The notes under the pieces: generated by a model
What the model was told of the DNA's origin: nothing
What the model saw: the letters and a program-made list of their open reading frames with translations, nothing else
Database searches by the model: none
Shown here: positions 1 through 8,813 of the stretch, piece after piece
How positions within the stretch are numbered: position 1 is the stretch's first letter
Layout of the letters: each line of letters opens with the position of its first letter
Translations under genes and position numbers: made by a program
NCBI GenBank assembly: GCA_030428395.1
Contig: JAUIDW010000008.1
Span: forward strand, 1-44,631
From: a bacterium
Lineage (GTDB): Bacteria; Planctomycetota; UBA1135; GCA-002686595
Direction: 5' to 3'
Length of the DNA stretch: 44,631 nt

Positions 1-2
1 CG

Positions 3-1397
3 GCGCCGCCGGGCCCGGCCGATCGCGGGGTCGCGCGGAAGACCCCGGAGGCGACCGCCGCGCGCGAACGCCTCGGCGCCGACGCGGCCCCCGCGCCGGC
101 GGAGGCCGCGCCGGGCGTCCGCGGCCGGCTCGTGCACCCCGAGTGGGCCGGCGAGGACGGCCGCGCCCCGCTCCCCGAGTTCGTGGTGCGGCTGATGGAG
201 GGCGACACGGAGCTCGCGCGCACGACGGCCCGGCCGGACGCCCGGGGCCGGTCCGCGACGTTCGAGCTCGCCGAGCGCCCGCGCGCGCCGCAGTCGCTCG
301 TGGTCGACCCGCCGCGCGGCTGGGTCGTGCTGCCCGCGCGCCGCTTCGCGCCGCACCGGGCCCGCGCGACGTGGGAGGTCGAGCTGGAGGCCACGACGGT
401 CGAGGCCGCGCGCGCGTGCTACCGCTTCGACGCGCCCGACGTCCCCTGGGCCACGGCGTGGATCGACGCGGTGGACCGCCTGGGCTCGCGGGTCCCCGGC
501 GCGCACGCGGCGCTCGCGCCCGTCGAACTGGACCCCGCCGTCCCGGCGGCGCCCGGACCGGCGGTGTGCTGGCTCGCGGACCGCACGCCCTCCGCGCGGA
601 GCACCGACCGCCGGCCGCGCGAGGACTGGAACAGCGCCCGCCTGCACGCTGCGGACGTGCCGCGCGCGGGGCCCGTCGAGGGCGAGCGCGTCGAGGGGAT
701 GCTCGTGGCCGCCGGCCTGCGCCCGGGGACGTGGCGGCTGCGCGTCACCGCGCCGGGCTTCCGGGCGCACGAGCAGCTGCTCGAGCTGCGCCGCGACGCG
801 CGCGTCGCCGTCGCGCTCGACCCCGGCGAGCCGTCCGGCGCGATCGTGGCCACGCTCACCAGCGCGACCGGGACGTACGAGCACGCCGCCGAGGTCGTGC
901 TGACGCGCCGGGCCCCCGCGGGCTCGCTGCGACGGCCGGTCGTGTGGTCGGGCGACGCGGGCGCGCGCGTGGGGACCGCGCGGATCGAGGGCCTGCCCGG
1001 GGGCGAGTACGACGTGCGCGTGGTCGGCTCGGACGACTCCCCCTGGAGCCCGGAGCGGGTCCGGGTGCGGCCGCCGGCCGAGGTCCGCTTCCACCTCGCC
1101 GACACGGACCTCGGGCGCTTCGCCTTCCGCGTGCTCGACGCCTCGACGCGGCAGCCGCTCGAGAGCTGCGACGTCGAGCTGTCCCTCGGCGGGCGCCGCG
1201 TGAAGAAGTACAACCAGCCCTGCGGGGCGACGGTGCTCGAGCGCTACCCGCTGGACGGCACCCTCGAGTGGGTCGTGCGCTCGCCCGGGTTCCTGGAGGC
1301 GCGCGGCGGGCGCGAGGCCTTCGAGCCGGCCGAGCCCGGCGGCGAGCCCCAGGTCGCGGTCGTGCTGCTGGACCGCGACCCGGGCGCGCCGCGCTGA
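3..1397 (+). CDS. 5'-truncated CarboxypepD_reg-like beta-sandwich protein
   Basis: The reading frame is open from base 3, so the gene begins upstream of the window; the GTG at 132 is internal. A first regulatory-like repeat starts at about base 114 (GVRGRLVHPEW), before that GTG, which supports the longer frame. The visible 464 residues are a string of beta-sandwich segments with the pattern 'G-x-V-x-D-x-x-G-x-P', for example around bases 1120-1200 (FRVLDASTRQPLESCDVEL). No catalytic motif is visible. Such repeats are known from carboxypeptidase regulatory domains and many cell-surface proteins. It precedes a longer protein of the same style by 69 bases. A surface or envelope role is inferred; no specific function can be assigned. 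Confidence 0.75.
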   Translation, partial: APPGPADRGVARKTPEATAARERLGADAAPAPAEAAPGVRGRLVHPEWAGEDGRAPLPEFVVRLMEGDTELARTTARPDARGRSATFELAERPRAPQSLVVDPPRGWVVLPARRFAPHRARATWEVELEATTVEAARACYRFDAPDVPWATAWIDAVDRLGSRVPGAHAALAPVELDPAVPAAPGPAVCWLADRTPSARSTDRRPREDWNSARLHAADVPRAGPVEGERVEGMLVAAGLRPGTWRLRVTAPGFRAHEQLLELRRDARVAVALDPGEPSGAIVATLTSATGTYEHAAEVVLTRRAPAGSLRRPVVWSGDAGARVGTARIEGLPGGEYDVRVVGSDDSPWSPERVRVRPPAEVRFHLADTDLGRFAFRVLDASTRQPLESCDVELSLGGRRVKKYNQPCGATVLERYPLDGTLEWVVRSPGFLEARGGREAFEPAEPGGEPQVAVVLLDRDPGAPR

Positions 1398-1466
1398 CCC
1401 GCGGCCCGGGGCCGTCCGTTCGCTACCCTGGGGCGCCGCGCGCGCTCCCGCGCCTCCCGCCGCCCC

Positions 1467-4373
1467 ATGCGCCCCGTCCTGCTGCTCTCCGGTCTGCTCG
1501 TGGTCGCGGCCGGCCTGGTCGGCTGGCTCGTGTGGGGCCTGGGCGACGGCGACGCGACGCCGGTGCTCGAGCGCGGCGCGGACGCCGTCGAGCCCGGCGC
1601 GCCGGACGCGGTCGCCGACCTGGCGACGCCCGGTGCGCCGCCCGCCGGCCCCGCGCGGCGGCTCGAGCCCGACGAGCCGGTGCGGGCGCGCGCCGCCGGC
1701 GAGGGCGCGGTTCCGCGCGGCGACGCGACGCTCTCGGGCGTAATCGTCGACGTGGGCGGCCGGCCCGTGCCCGGCGCGACCGTGCTGCTCGGCCCCGGGG
1801 CGAGCGGCGTGCAGCTGCCGCTCGACACCGACCCCGACGTGCTGCGGCACTTCCACGAGGTGCGGCGCGTGGCGACCGGGCCGGACGGCTCCTTCGCCTT
1901 CGCGGGCCTCGGCGCGGGCGCGCTGCGGCTGGCGGTGCGCGCGACCGGCTACGCGCCCCGCGACGAGGAGCGCCTGCGGCTCGGGCCGGGCCAGGCGCTC
2001 GAGCTGCCCGCGATCGTGCTGCGGCCCGGCATGGTGCTCGCCGGGCGCGTGGTCGACGCCGACGGGCGCCCGGTGGCGGCGGCGGACCTCGTGCGCCCCG
2101 CGGAGGGCCCCGCGCTGCTGGCTGGCGGCGGCTCGGTCCTCGCGCGGACGGCGGCCGACGGCTCGTTCCGCATCGAGACGCTCGCGCCCGGCCCGTGGAC
2201 GATCCACGTGCGCACACCCGAGCACCCGGTGCTCGCCGCCAGCGGCGACGCGCCCGCGCCCGGCCAGGTCGTGGCGGGACTCGAGCTGCGCCTCGAGCGC
2301 GGCGAGAGGCTCGCCGGGCGCGTCGTCGGTGACGGGCCGGAGCCGCTCGAGGACCTCGTGGTCCTCGCCGTGCTCGAGCGGCGCGACCCCGCCTGGGACT
2401 CCGAGCGCCGCGCGGACGTCGGCGCGGACGGCGCCTTCGAGCTGCGCGGCCTGCTCCCCGACCGCACGTACGAGCTCGTCGCCGCGCTGCGCGGCGCGAC
2501 GACGTGGAGCCTCGAGCCCGCGAGCGCGCCGGTGCGGACCGAGTCCGGGCGCAGCGGCGTGCTGCTGACCCGCACGACCGGCGGCGACGTGCTCGCGCGC
2601 GTCACCGACGCGCTCACGGGCGAGGTCGTGCCGCAGCCCTCGCTGCGGGTCGAGCCCGAGGGCGCCGGCCGCCGGCGGCTCGGCGCCCGCGGGGCCCTGC
2701 TCGCCTGGGGCGACGAGCGCCTGTCGCGCGACGACGACGGCCTGCTGCGGGCGCGCGGCATCGCCCGCGCCCTGGCCGGCTCGAGCGTGCGCGTGGAGCT
2801 CGCCGCGGAGGGCTACGAGCCCTGGTCCGTCGAGGGCGTCCCCGTCCTGGCGGGCCGCGACGTCGACCTGGGCGAGGTGGCGCTGCGCCCGGTCGCCGGC
2901 GTGCGGGTGCGCGTGGTCGACGCGACGACGCGCGAGCCCGTCGAGGGCGCCGTCGTGTTCCTGCGCGCCGCCGCGCCGGGCGGCGCGCGCGCCGCCCGGA
3001 TCCGCGTGGCGCCCTCGCCCGACGAGCTCGTGTACACCGAGGGCCGGCGCCGCCGCACGACCGACGCCGACGGCCGGGCCACGGTGCCGAGCGAGGACGG
3101 CGGCCTGTCGTTCGTGTGGGCCCACCACCCCGACCACGCCCCGGCCTGGCCGGTCCGGGCGCGGCCCGACGGCACGGCCGAGGTCGAGCTGCGCCTCGGC
3201 CAGGGCGGCACCGTCGCCGTCGACGTGGTCGCGCCGGACGGCGCACCGGCGGCCGGGGCGCGGGTGGCCGTCGCGCGCTTCGCCGACGACGCAGCCGCCG
3301 CGCTGCTCCCCGCCCGCCTGGTCGCCGACCGGCCCACCGACGACGCCGGGCGCGCGTCGTTCCCCCACCTCGTCCCCGGCCGGTACGTCTTCCTGCTGCT
3401 CGAGGACGACGCCGCGGCGGGACCGCTGCTGGCCTACGCGGACGACGTGTCGACCGGGCTGGAGGACCCGGGCCGCGCGCTCGCGGTGGTCGAGGAGGGC
3501 TCGAACCACGCGCTGCGGCTCCAGCAGCGGCCGCGCGCGACGCTCCACGGGGTCGTCACCGCCGGGGGCTCGCCCCTGGCCGGGGCGCTCGTGCGGCTGG
3601 TCGCCTCGCCCGACGACGCCTCGCCCGCGGCGGCGCTGCTGCGCGCGAGCGCGCCCACGGCGCGCACCGACGGCGAGGGCGCCTTCCGCCTGCCCGCGGT
3701 GCGCACCGGGCCGTGGCGCCTGGTCGTCGAGCACCCCGCGCGCGCCATGGCGCACGTCGAGGACCTGCGGCTGCCCGCGGGCGAGTCGCGGCGCGTGGTC
3801 GAGCTCGACGAGGCCACGCTCGCCGGGCACGTGACGGACGCGGCCGACCAGCCCGTGGCCGGGGCGCGCGTGTGGGTCCAGGAGGCGGCGCGCGTCGGCG
3901 ATCCAGGGTCCACGCCAGGCGTGCGCGTCGTCCGCACGGGCTCGACCGAGGTGGCCACGGACGCCGACGGCGCCTTCGAGCTGCGCGGCGTGCGGCCCGG
4001 GGTGCCCCTGGTGGTCACCGCGACGCACGCGACCTTCCAGCCCGCCGCGTCGCCGCCGGTGACGGCGCGCCCGGGCCAGCGCGTCGAGGGCCTCGCGCTG
4101 CGCCTCGCGCGCGGCGGCGACCTGCTCGTGCGCGTGTCGGGCGGCATCGAGGGCCGCGCGGCCGTCGTGCTCGCGCCGGTCGACTTCCCCGACCCCGTGC
4201 CGCCGACCGAGGTGCGGGCCACGGGCGCGGACGGCACGGCGCGCTTCACCGGCCTGGCCGCGGGGACCTGGGAGGTGCAGGTCAGCGACCTGCGCACCGC
4301 GGGGCTCCCGGAGAAGCGCCGCGTCCGCGTCGAGCCCGGCGCGACGGCCGAGCTCGACGTGGCGCTGCCCTGA
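1467..4373 (+). CDS. Membrane-anchored multi-repeat CarboxypepD_reg protein
   Basis: A 968-residue protein with one hydrophobic N-terminal segment (about residues 4-24) lacking an obvious signal-peptidase site, so probably a membrane anchor with an extracytoplasmic repeat body. At least seven regulatory-like repeats are visible, starting near residues 90, 192, 282, 480, 584, 694 and 786. Most carry the 'V-x-D-x-x-G-x-P-V-x-G-A-x-V' turn (GVIVDVGGRPVPGATV, GHVTDAADQPVAGARV), and several end with 'T-D-x-D-G-x-F-x-L-x-x-V-x-P-G'. There is no protease or glycosidase domain. A TACCCT hexamer at 1424-1429 could be its -10, leaving a leader of about 30 bases. No Shine-Dalgarno sequence is seen before the ATG. 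It is probably a structural or binding surface protein; function unknown. Confidence 0.85.
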   Translation: MRPVLLLSGLLVVAAGLVGWLVWGLGDGDATPVLERGADAVEPGAPDAVADLATPGAPPAGPARRLEPDEPVRARAAGEGAVPRGDATLSGVIVDVGGRPVPGATVLLGPGASGVQLPLDTDPDVLRHFHEVRRVATGPDGSFAFAGLGAGALRLAVRATGYAPRDEERLRLGPGQALELPAIVLRPGMVLAGRVVDADGRPVAAADLVRPAEGPALLAGGGSVLARTAADGSFRIETLAPGPWTIHVRTPEHPVLAASGDAPAPGQVVAGLELRLERGERLAGRVVGDGPEPLEDLVVLAVLERRDPAWDSERRADVGADGAFELRGLLPDRTYELVAALRGATTWSLEPASAPVRTESGRSGVLLTRTTGGDVLARVTDALTGEVVPQPSLRVEPEGAGRRRLGARGALLAWGDERLSRDDDGLLRARGIARALAGSSVRVELAAEGYEPWSVEGVPVLAGRDVDLGEVALRPVAGVRVRVVDATTREPVEGAVVFLRAAAPGGARAARIRVAPSPDELVYTEGRRRRTTDADGRATVPSEDGGLSFVWAHHPDHAPAWPVRARPDGTAEVELRLGQGGTVAVDVVAPDGAPAAGARVAVARFADDAAAALLPARLVADRPTDDAGRASFPHLVPGRYVFLLLEDDAAAGPLLAYADDVSTGLEDPGRALAVVEEGSNHALRLQQRPRATLHGVVTAGGSPLAGALVRLVASPDDASPAAALLRASAPTARTDGEGAFRLPAVRTGPWRLVVEHPARAMAHVEDLRLPAGESRRVVELDEATLAGHVTDAADQPVAGARVWVQEAARVGDPGSTPGVRVVRTGSTEVATDADGAFELRGVRPGVPLVVTATHATFQPAASPPVTARPGQRVEGLALRLARGGDLLVRVSGGIEGRAAVVLAPVDFPDPVPPTEVRATGADGTARFTGLAAGTWEVQVSDLRTAGLPEKRRVRVEPGATAELDVALP

Positions 4374-4386
4374 GGCGGCCGCGCGC

Positions 4387-4998
4387 CTAGCGGCGAATGC
4401 CCTCGATCCCGATCATCACCTTCACGGTCTTGCCGAGCATGCTCTCGGACATGCCGGCGGCGACGTCGAACGCGGTGCGGTCGAGCTCGAAGGTCCCCTC
4501 GAACCCGGTGCGGTGTCCGAAGCGCGGGTTGTCGGTCGTCCCGGTCGCGTGCAGCTCGACCACGACCTCCTTCGTCTTGCCCTTGCAGGTCAGGTCGCCG
4601 GTGAGCTTCCAGTGGCCCTCGGAGACGACGTCCACCTTCGTGCTCTCGAAGGTGATCGTCGGGTGCTCCTCGGCGGCGAAGAAGCCGGGCGAGCGCATCT
4701 CGACGTCGCGGTCGCTGCTGTTCGTGTCGATGCTGGCCGTGGGGATCTCGAGGCTCACGGAGCTCTTCGACGGGTCGCCCGCGTCGAGCACGAAGCTGCC
4801 GCGGAGCTCGTTGAAGCGGCCGTAGAACCAGGCGATGTCGAGGTGCTTGACCTTGAAGACCACGCTCGAGTGGCCGGAGTCGATGTCGTAGGTCTCCGGC
4901 TCGGCGAGCGCGGCGGCGCGGGGCTGGGTGGCGGAGGCGCTGGCGAGGGCGAGGCCGGCGGCGACGAGGCCGCCGAGGAGGACGGAGCGGGGGTTCAT
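4387..4998 (-). CDS. YceI family periplasmic lipid-binding-like protein
   Basis: A 203-residue secreted protein. The ATG at 4998 is chosen because it gives a classic signal peptide (MNPRSVLLGGLVAAGLALAS, cleavage after about residue 24) and has AGGA about 8 bases upstream; longer in-frame extensions lack export features. The mature part follows the YceI lipocalin-like pattern: YDIDSGHSSVVFKVKHLDIA at the N-terminus, then GRF-x-E-L-x-G-S-F, a 'S-V-S-L-E-I-P-T-A-S-I-D-T' strand, FFAAEEHPTITFEST, and LTGDLTCKGKTKEV. YceI proteins bind polyisoprenoid or amphiphilic ligands in a beta-barrel; the ligand here is unknown. It converges on the upstream repeat protein with only 13 bases between stops. 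Confidence 0.93.
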   Translation of the reverse strand: MNPRSVLLGGLVAAGLALASASATQPRAAALAEPETYDIDSGHSSVVFKVKHLDIAWFYGRFNELRGSFVLDAGDPSKSSVSLEIPTASIDTNSSDRDVEMRSPGFFAAEEHPTITFESTKVDVVSEGHWKLTGDLTCKGKTKEVVVELHATGTTDNPRFGHRTGFEGTFELDRTAFDVAAGMSESMLGKTVKVMIGIEGIRR

Positions 4999-5417
4999 GG
5001 GGGGTCCTGTGGGGTGGAAACGGAAACGGGCGCAGACCAGATCCGATGGCGCGGCGGGGGTCAAGTCAGACCTGCGCAAGCCCCCCGGCCCGGCCTCCGG
5101 TCGGCCCGGTGGTAGTCGGTGGGCATGATCCGCCGCGCGCGGTCGCCGCGAAACCTCGACGACGCGGGTCGAACATCGCGATCCGCGGGGAACCCCCGGG
5201 GCCCCCGCCGCGTCGGGTAAGGGTAAGCTCCACTCTCGGCCCGGCCCGTCCCCCGGGCGCTCCCCGGGCCGCGCGGATCCCACCCCCGAGGCGCGACGTC
5301 CCCGGCCGCTCCGCCGGTCGTCCTATGGCCCCGTACCGGGTCGCCGCCCTTCCCCCCAGCGGCCGCGCGCCGGTGCGAGGCGCCGCGCCGCCTTCCCCAG
5401 CTCCCCCACGCTCTCCC
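4999..5417. other. 419-bp divergent intergenic region
   Basis: This is the largest non-coding gap before the IS flank and separates the YceI gene (-) from the first serine protease (+). The YceI side carries a reasonable -35 (TTGACC, minus strand, 5064-5059), but the matching -10 position reads TCTGGT and is poor. On the plus side TAAGCT lies near 5226-5231, but no convincing -35 accompanies it. Open frames crossing the gap are judged shadows because they lack start context and homology. No tRNA, riboswitch or repeat was recognised. Confidence 0.5.
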
Positions 5418-6974
5418 ATGACGCTCTCCCTCCGCCTGCCCGCCGCCCTGCTCGCGGCGGCCAGCCTCGCCGCCCCGGCGGCGGCCCAGATCTCCACGCC
5501 GCCCAGCTTCTCCTACGACCTCGCCATAGATTCCGGCTGGGTCGCGAACACCGGCGCCCGCGAGGAGGTCGTCGCCTCGTTCTCCGTCGTGGCCACGGGC
5601 GTGCCGTGGATGCGGCTGCAGTTCGAGGACGTGATCCTGGCCGGCAGCCCGAACGACGAGTCCGGCTCCCTCCTGCGGATCACCTCGCACCTCGACGGCG
5701 CGGTCCAGGAGCTGAACGCCCACCACGTGCTCGAGTGGCGCCGGACCAGCGCGTACTTCAACGGCGACGCCGTCCAGGTCGAGATCGTGGCGCGCCCCGG
5801 GACGGGCGCGAACCGCGTGGTGCTGCGCGGCGTCACCGCCGGCGAGGTGCCGCTGTTCCCCGAGACGCAGTGCGGCGCGCTGGACGACCGGGTGCTCTCG
5901 AGCGACCCGCGCGTCTCGCGCGTCATGCCGATCGGCTGCACGGGCTGGCTGATCGACGACTGCAACCGCTGCATGCTGACCGCCGGCCACTGCTTCAACG
6001 ACGCCTCGGACGTCAGCACGGCGCAGTTCAACGTCCCGCTCTCGACGGGCAGCGGCTCGTACCAGCACCCGCCCCCGCAGGACCAGTACGCCGTCGACCT
6101 GCTGTCGTGGCAGTTCCAGAACGGGGGCGTGGGCTCCGACTGGGCCTACTTCGGCACCTTCGAGAACTCCAACACGGGGCTCACCGCGGCCACCGCGCAG
6201 GGCTCGGTGTTCGAGCTGGCGTCGTCGGCGCCGCCGTTCGACCCGGCGATCCAGATCCGGATCACCGGCCACGGCACCGACAGCACGCCCCCGACGCACA
6301 ACGGCGTGCAGCAGACCCACGTCGGGCCGATCGACCAGATCACGACGACCAGCGTGCGCTACCGGACGGACACGACCGGCGGCAACTCCGGCTCGCCCGT
6401 CATCTGGGAGCAGACCGGCCAGGCCATCGGCATCCACACGCACGGCGGCTGCGGCGCGACCGGCGGAGCCAACTCGGGCACCAACGTCGGGCGCCTGTCC
6501 CTGCAGAACGCGCTGGCGAACCCGCTGGGCATCTGCGCGACCTGCGGCGAGGCCGAGACGTACTGCCAGGGCAAGATCAACTCGTCGTTCTGTGTGCCGT
6601 TCATGACCGCCAGCGGCGCGGCCAGCGCCACGAGCACGACGCCCTTCCAGCTGCGGGGCAACGACATCCTCGACGACGAGTTCGGCTTCCTGCTCTACGG
6701 GCAGAACGGTCGCTCGAACCTGGCGTTCCACGGCGGGACCCTGTGCGTGAAGGCGCCCCTGACCCGCAACCTGCCGCCGAAGAACGCCGGCTCGAACGGC
6801 ACCGGCTTCTGCCGCGGCATCCTCAACACGAACTTCAACAAGCGCATCCAGAGCGGCGCCGACCCGACGCTGTCGGTCGGCGCGCAGGTCAACGCGCAGT
6901 ACATCTACCGCGACCCGGCGGACTCGTTCGGCGACGGTCTGACCGACGCCGTCGAGTTCATCATCGCCCCCTGA
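5418..6974 (+). CDS. Secreted trypsin-like serine protease with N- and C-terminal accessory domains (paralogue 1)
   Basis: A 518-residue protein. The ATG at 5418 is chosen because it opens a clean signal peptide ending in A-A-A-Q at about residue 24; the open frame extends upstream without start context. Architecture: signal peptide; beta-rich N-terminal domain (about 25-145, with 'PWMRLQFEDV' and 'TSAYFNGDAVQVE'); chymotrypsin-fold peptidase (about 150-370); C-terminal module (about 375-518). The catalytic triad is readable as His191 (LTAGHC), Asp241 (DWAYFG) and Ser324 (GNSGSPV), with spacing typical of family S1. The GNSGSPV form resembles glutamyl-endopeptidase-like members; specificity is not established. 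The C-terminal module starts YCQGKINSSFC and includes LCVKAPLTR and SGADP-x-L, ending near LTDAVEF-x-I-x-P; it is shared with the two paralogues in this window. Confidence 0.9.
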   Translation: MTLSLRLPAALLAAASLAAPAAAQISTPPSFSYDLAIDSGWVANTGAREEVVASFSVVATGVPWMRLQFEDVILAGSPNDESGSLLRITSHLDGAVQELNAHHVLEWRRTSAYFNGDAVQVEIVARPGTGANRVVLRGVTAGEVPLFPETQCGALDDRVLSSDPRVSRVMPIGCTGWLIDDCNRCMLTAGHCFNDASDVSTAQFNVPLSTGSGSYQHPPPQDQYAVDLLSWQFQNGGVGSDWAYFGTFENSNTGLTAATAQGSVFELASSAPPFDPAIQIRITGHGTDSTPPTHNGVQQTHVGPIDQITTTSVRYRTDTTGGNSGSPVIWEQTGQAIGIHTHGGCGATGGANSGTNVGRLSLQNALANPLGICATCGEAETYCQGKINSSFCVPFMTASGAASATSTTPFQLRGNDILDDEFGFLLYGQNGRSNLAFHGGTLCVKAPLTRNLPPKNAGSNGTGFCRGILNTNFNKRIQSGADPTLSVGAQVNAQYIYRDPADSFGDGLTDAVEFIIAP

Positions 6975-7002
6975 CCCTCCCCTCCTCCCTCCCGGGTCCC
7001 CG

Positions 7003-7041
7003 CGCGGGCCGCGTCGGTCCCCCGGACCGGGGCGGCCCGCG
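7003..7041 (+). terminator. Strong GC hairpin between tandem protease genes
   Basis: The inverted repeat pairs 7003-7020 with 7024-7041 around a 3-base loop (CCC), with one mismatch (7013/7031) and one G-T pair. It lies 29 bases after the stop of protease 1 and about 70 bases before protease 2. No U-tract follows, so it would be a non-canonical terminator or an mRNA-stabilising structure. Confidence 0.45.
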
Positions 7042-7111
7042 GCGCCGGGGGGAGGTAGGCTGGACGGGGAGGCGCCGGGCGCGACCCGCGCACCCCGGAA
7101 ACTCCTTCCAC

Positions 7112-8665
7112 ATGACCCCCCTCCGGCTCACCCGCGCGCTGGTGGTGGCGGGCCTCGCGGCCCTGGGAGCGGCTCCGGCCGTCGCCCAGAACGCCCCTCC
7201 GCCCAGCTTCCGGTACGACCTCGCCACCGACACCGGCTGGGTGCGCAACCCGCGCGCCCACGAGGACGTGATCGCGTCCTTCCCCGTCGTCGCGACCGGG
7301 GTCCCGTGGATGCGGCTGCACTTCGCCGACGTGCAGCTCGCCGAGGGCGCGCGCCTGCGCGTCGTGGGGCACGCCGAGGGCACCGTGCAGGAGCTGGACG
7401 CCGCCGAGGCGGCCCGCTGGGCGCGCACCTCGGCGTACTTCAACGGCGACGCCCTGCAGGTCGAGATCGTCGCCCCGCCCCGCAGCGGCCGCTGCCGCGT
7501 GCGCCTGCGCGGCGTCACGGCCGGAGCGATCCACCCGCCGCTGGCGACCCAGTGCGGGCCGACCGACGACCGCACGCTGTCGAGCGACCCGCGCATCGCC
7601 CGCCTGCTGCCGGCGCTCTGCACCGGCTGGCTGCTGGACGACTGCAACCACTGCCTGCTGACCGCGGGCCACTGCTTCGACACGCCCGGCGAGATCGACA
7701 CGGTGCAGTTCAACGTGCCGCTCTCCACGTCGAACGGCACGCTGGTCCACCCGCCGCCGGAGGACCAGTACCCGGTCGACCCCGCCTCGCGGCAGTTCGC
7801 CAACACGGGTCTCGGCAACGACTGGGCCTACTTCGGCGCGTTCCCCAACCCGATCACCGGCAAGACGGCGGGCGAGGCCCAGGGCGTCTGGTTCACGCTG
7901 GCCCCGGGCGCGCCGGCGTTCGACCCGAACCTGACCATCCGGATCACCGGGTACGGCGTCGACGGCTCGCCGGCCCAGCACAACGGGGTCCAGCAGACCC
8001 ACGTCGGGCCGCTGCTCTCCACCGGGCCGGACGTGCTCTCCTACGGCGCGGACACCTTCTCCGGGAACTCCGGCTCGCCCGTGGTCGTCGAGCAGACCGG
8101 CATGGCGGTCGGCATCCACACCCACGGCGGCTGCACGGTGGGCGGCGGGGCGAACTCCGGCCTCGACGTCGCCCAGGCGGGCCTGCAGGCGGCGCTGGCG
8201 GCGCCGCGCGGGGTGTGCGCCACGGGCATCTCCTGCGGCACGCCCGAGGTCTACTGCTCGGGCAAGCTCAACTCGCTGTTCTGCCTGCCGTTCCTGAGCC
8301 ACGCGGGGGCGCCCAGCGCCAGCTCGACCGCGCCGTTCACGATCGACGCCGAGGACCTGGTCGCGAACCGGCCCAGCCTGCTGGTCTACGGGCTGAACGG
8401 CCGGGGCTCGCTCCCCTTCCACGGCGCGACGCTGTGCGTGAAGGCGCCGCTGACCCGGCTCTTGCCCCTGCAGGACACCGGCAAGGCGGGCTCGGGCCTG
8501 TGCCGCGGCACGTACTCGGTCGACTTCAACGGGCACGTGCAGTCGGGCGCGGACCCGCGGCTCTCCAGCGGGACGATCGTGCGCGCCCAGGTCTTCTACC
8601 AGGACCCCGGGGACCCCTTCGGCGACGGCCTGACCGACGCCATCGAGTTCCAGATCGCGCCCTGA
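7112..8665 (+). CDS. Secreted trypsin-like serine protease (paralogue 2)
   Basis: A 517-residue tandem paralogue of the upstream protease with the same order of parts: signal peptide ending A-V-A-Q near residue 25, N-terminal beta domain (PWMRLHFADV, TSAYFNGDALQVE), S1 peptidase and C-terminal module. The triad is His187 (LTAGHC), Asp237 (DWAYFG) and Ser320 (GNSGSPV), followed by AVGIHTHGGC. The C-terminal module begins YCSGKLNSLFC and contains LCVKAPLTR, SGADPRLSSG and LTDAIEFQIAP. The ATG at 7112 is used because the in-frame sequence upstream is the intergenic hairpin region. No Shine-Dalgarno is evident. Tandem duplication is inferred from near-identical motifs and adjacency. Confidence 0.9.
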   Translation: MTPLRLTRALVVAGLAALGAAPAVAQNAPPPSFRYDLATDTGWVRNPRAHEDVIASFPVVATGVPWMRLHFADVQLAEGARLRVVGHAEGTVQELDAAEAARWARTSAYFNGDALQVEIVAPPRSGRCRVRLRGVTAGAIHPPLATQCGPTDDRTLSSDPRIARLLPALCTGWLLDDCNHCLLTAGHCFDTPGEIDTVQFNVPLSTSNGTLVHPPPEDQYPVDPASRQFANTGLGNDWAYFGAFPNPITGKTAGEAQGVWFTLAPGAPAFDPNLTIRITGYGVDGSPAQHNGVQQTHVGPLLSTGPDVLSYGADTFSGNSGSPVVVEQTGMAVGIHTHGGCTVGGGANSGLDVAQAGLQAALAAPRGVCATGISCGTPEVYCSGKLNSLFCLPFLSHAGAPSASSTAPFTIDAEDLVANRPSLLVYGLNGRGSLPFHGATLCVKAPLTRLLPLQDTGKAGSGLCRGTYSVDFNGHVQSGADPRLSSGTIVRAQVFYQDPGDPFGDGLTDAIEFQIAP

Positions 8666-8693
8666 CGCGCCGGCGGCCGGGCCTCCGTCACCC

Positions 8694-8767
8694 GTACGAG
8701 AACGCGGGCGGACCCCCGGTACGAGAACGGGGGCGGCCCCCTCCATGCGAACGGGGGCGGCCCCCCG
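8694..8767. repeat. Three-unit imperfect tandem repeat of GC-rich palindromes
   Basis: There are three successive units of about 24-26 bases. The first two start GTACGAGAAC (8694, 8719) and the third, from 8745, keeps only GCGAAC. Each continues with G-rich then C-rich runs (GGGCGG followed by ACCCCC, or GGGGGCGGCCCCC), so each unit can fold a 5-bp G/C stem. The array sits between convergent protease 2 and peroxiredoxin genes, where it may act as a bidirectional terminator. Units are imperfect and there are no spacers, so it is not a CRISPR array. Confidence 0.6.
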
Positions 8768-8813
8768 GCTCAGCGGGCAGGGCCACCCCCGGTCGTCCGG
8801 GCGCGAGGCGAGC

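Noticed and set aside
5036-5064. Classical -35/-10 promoter for yceI (TTGACC with 17-base spacing)
   Set aside because: The -35 is good but the -10 reads TCTGGT; too weak to list as a promoter.
5061-6731. Long antisense open frame (556 codons) opposite protease 1
   Set aside because: High-GC coding DNA produces long antisense frames; the translation is low complexity (Arg, Ala, Gly, Val) with no domain, while the plus strand encodes a protease with an intact triad.
8694-8767. Possible CRISPR array
   Set aside because: There are only three adjoining imperfect units, no spacers and no cas genes nearby.
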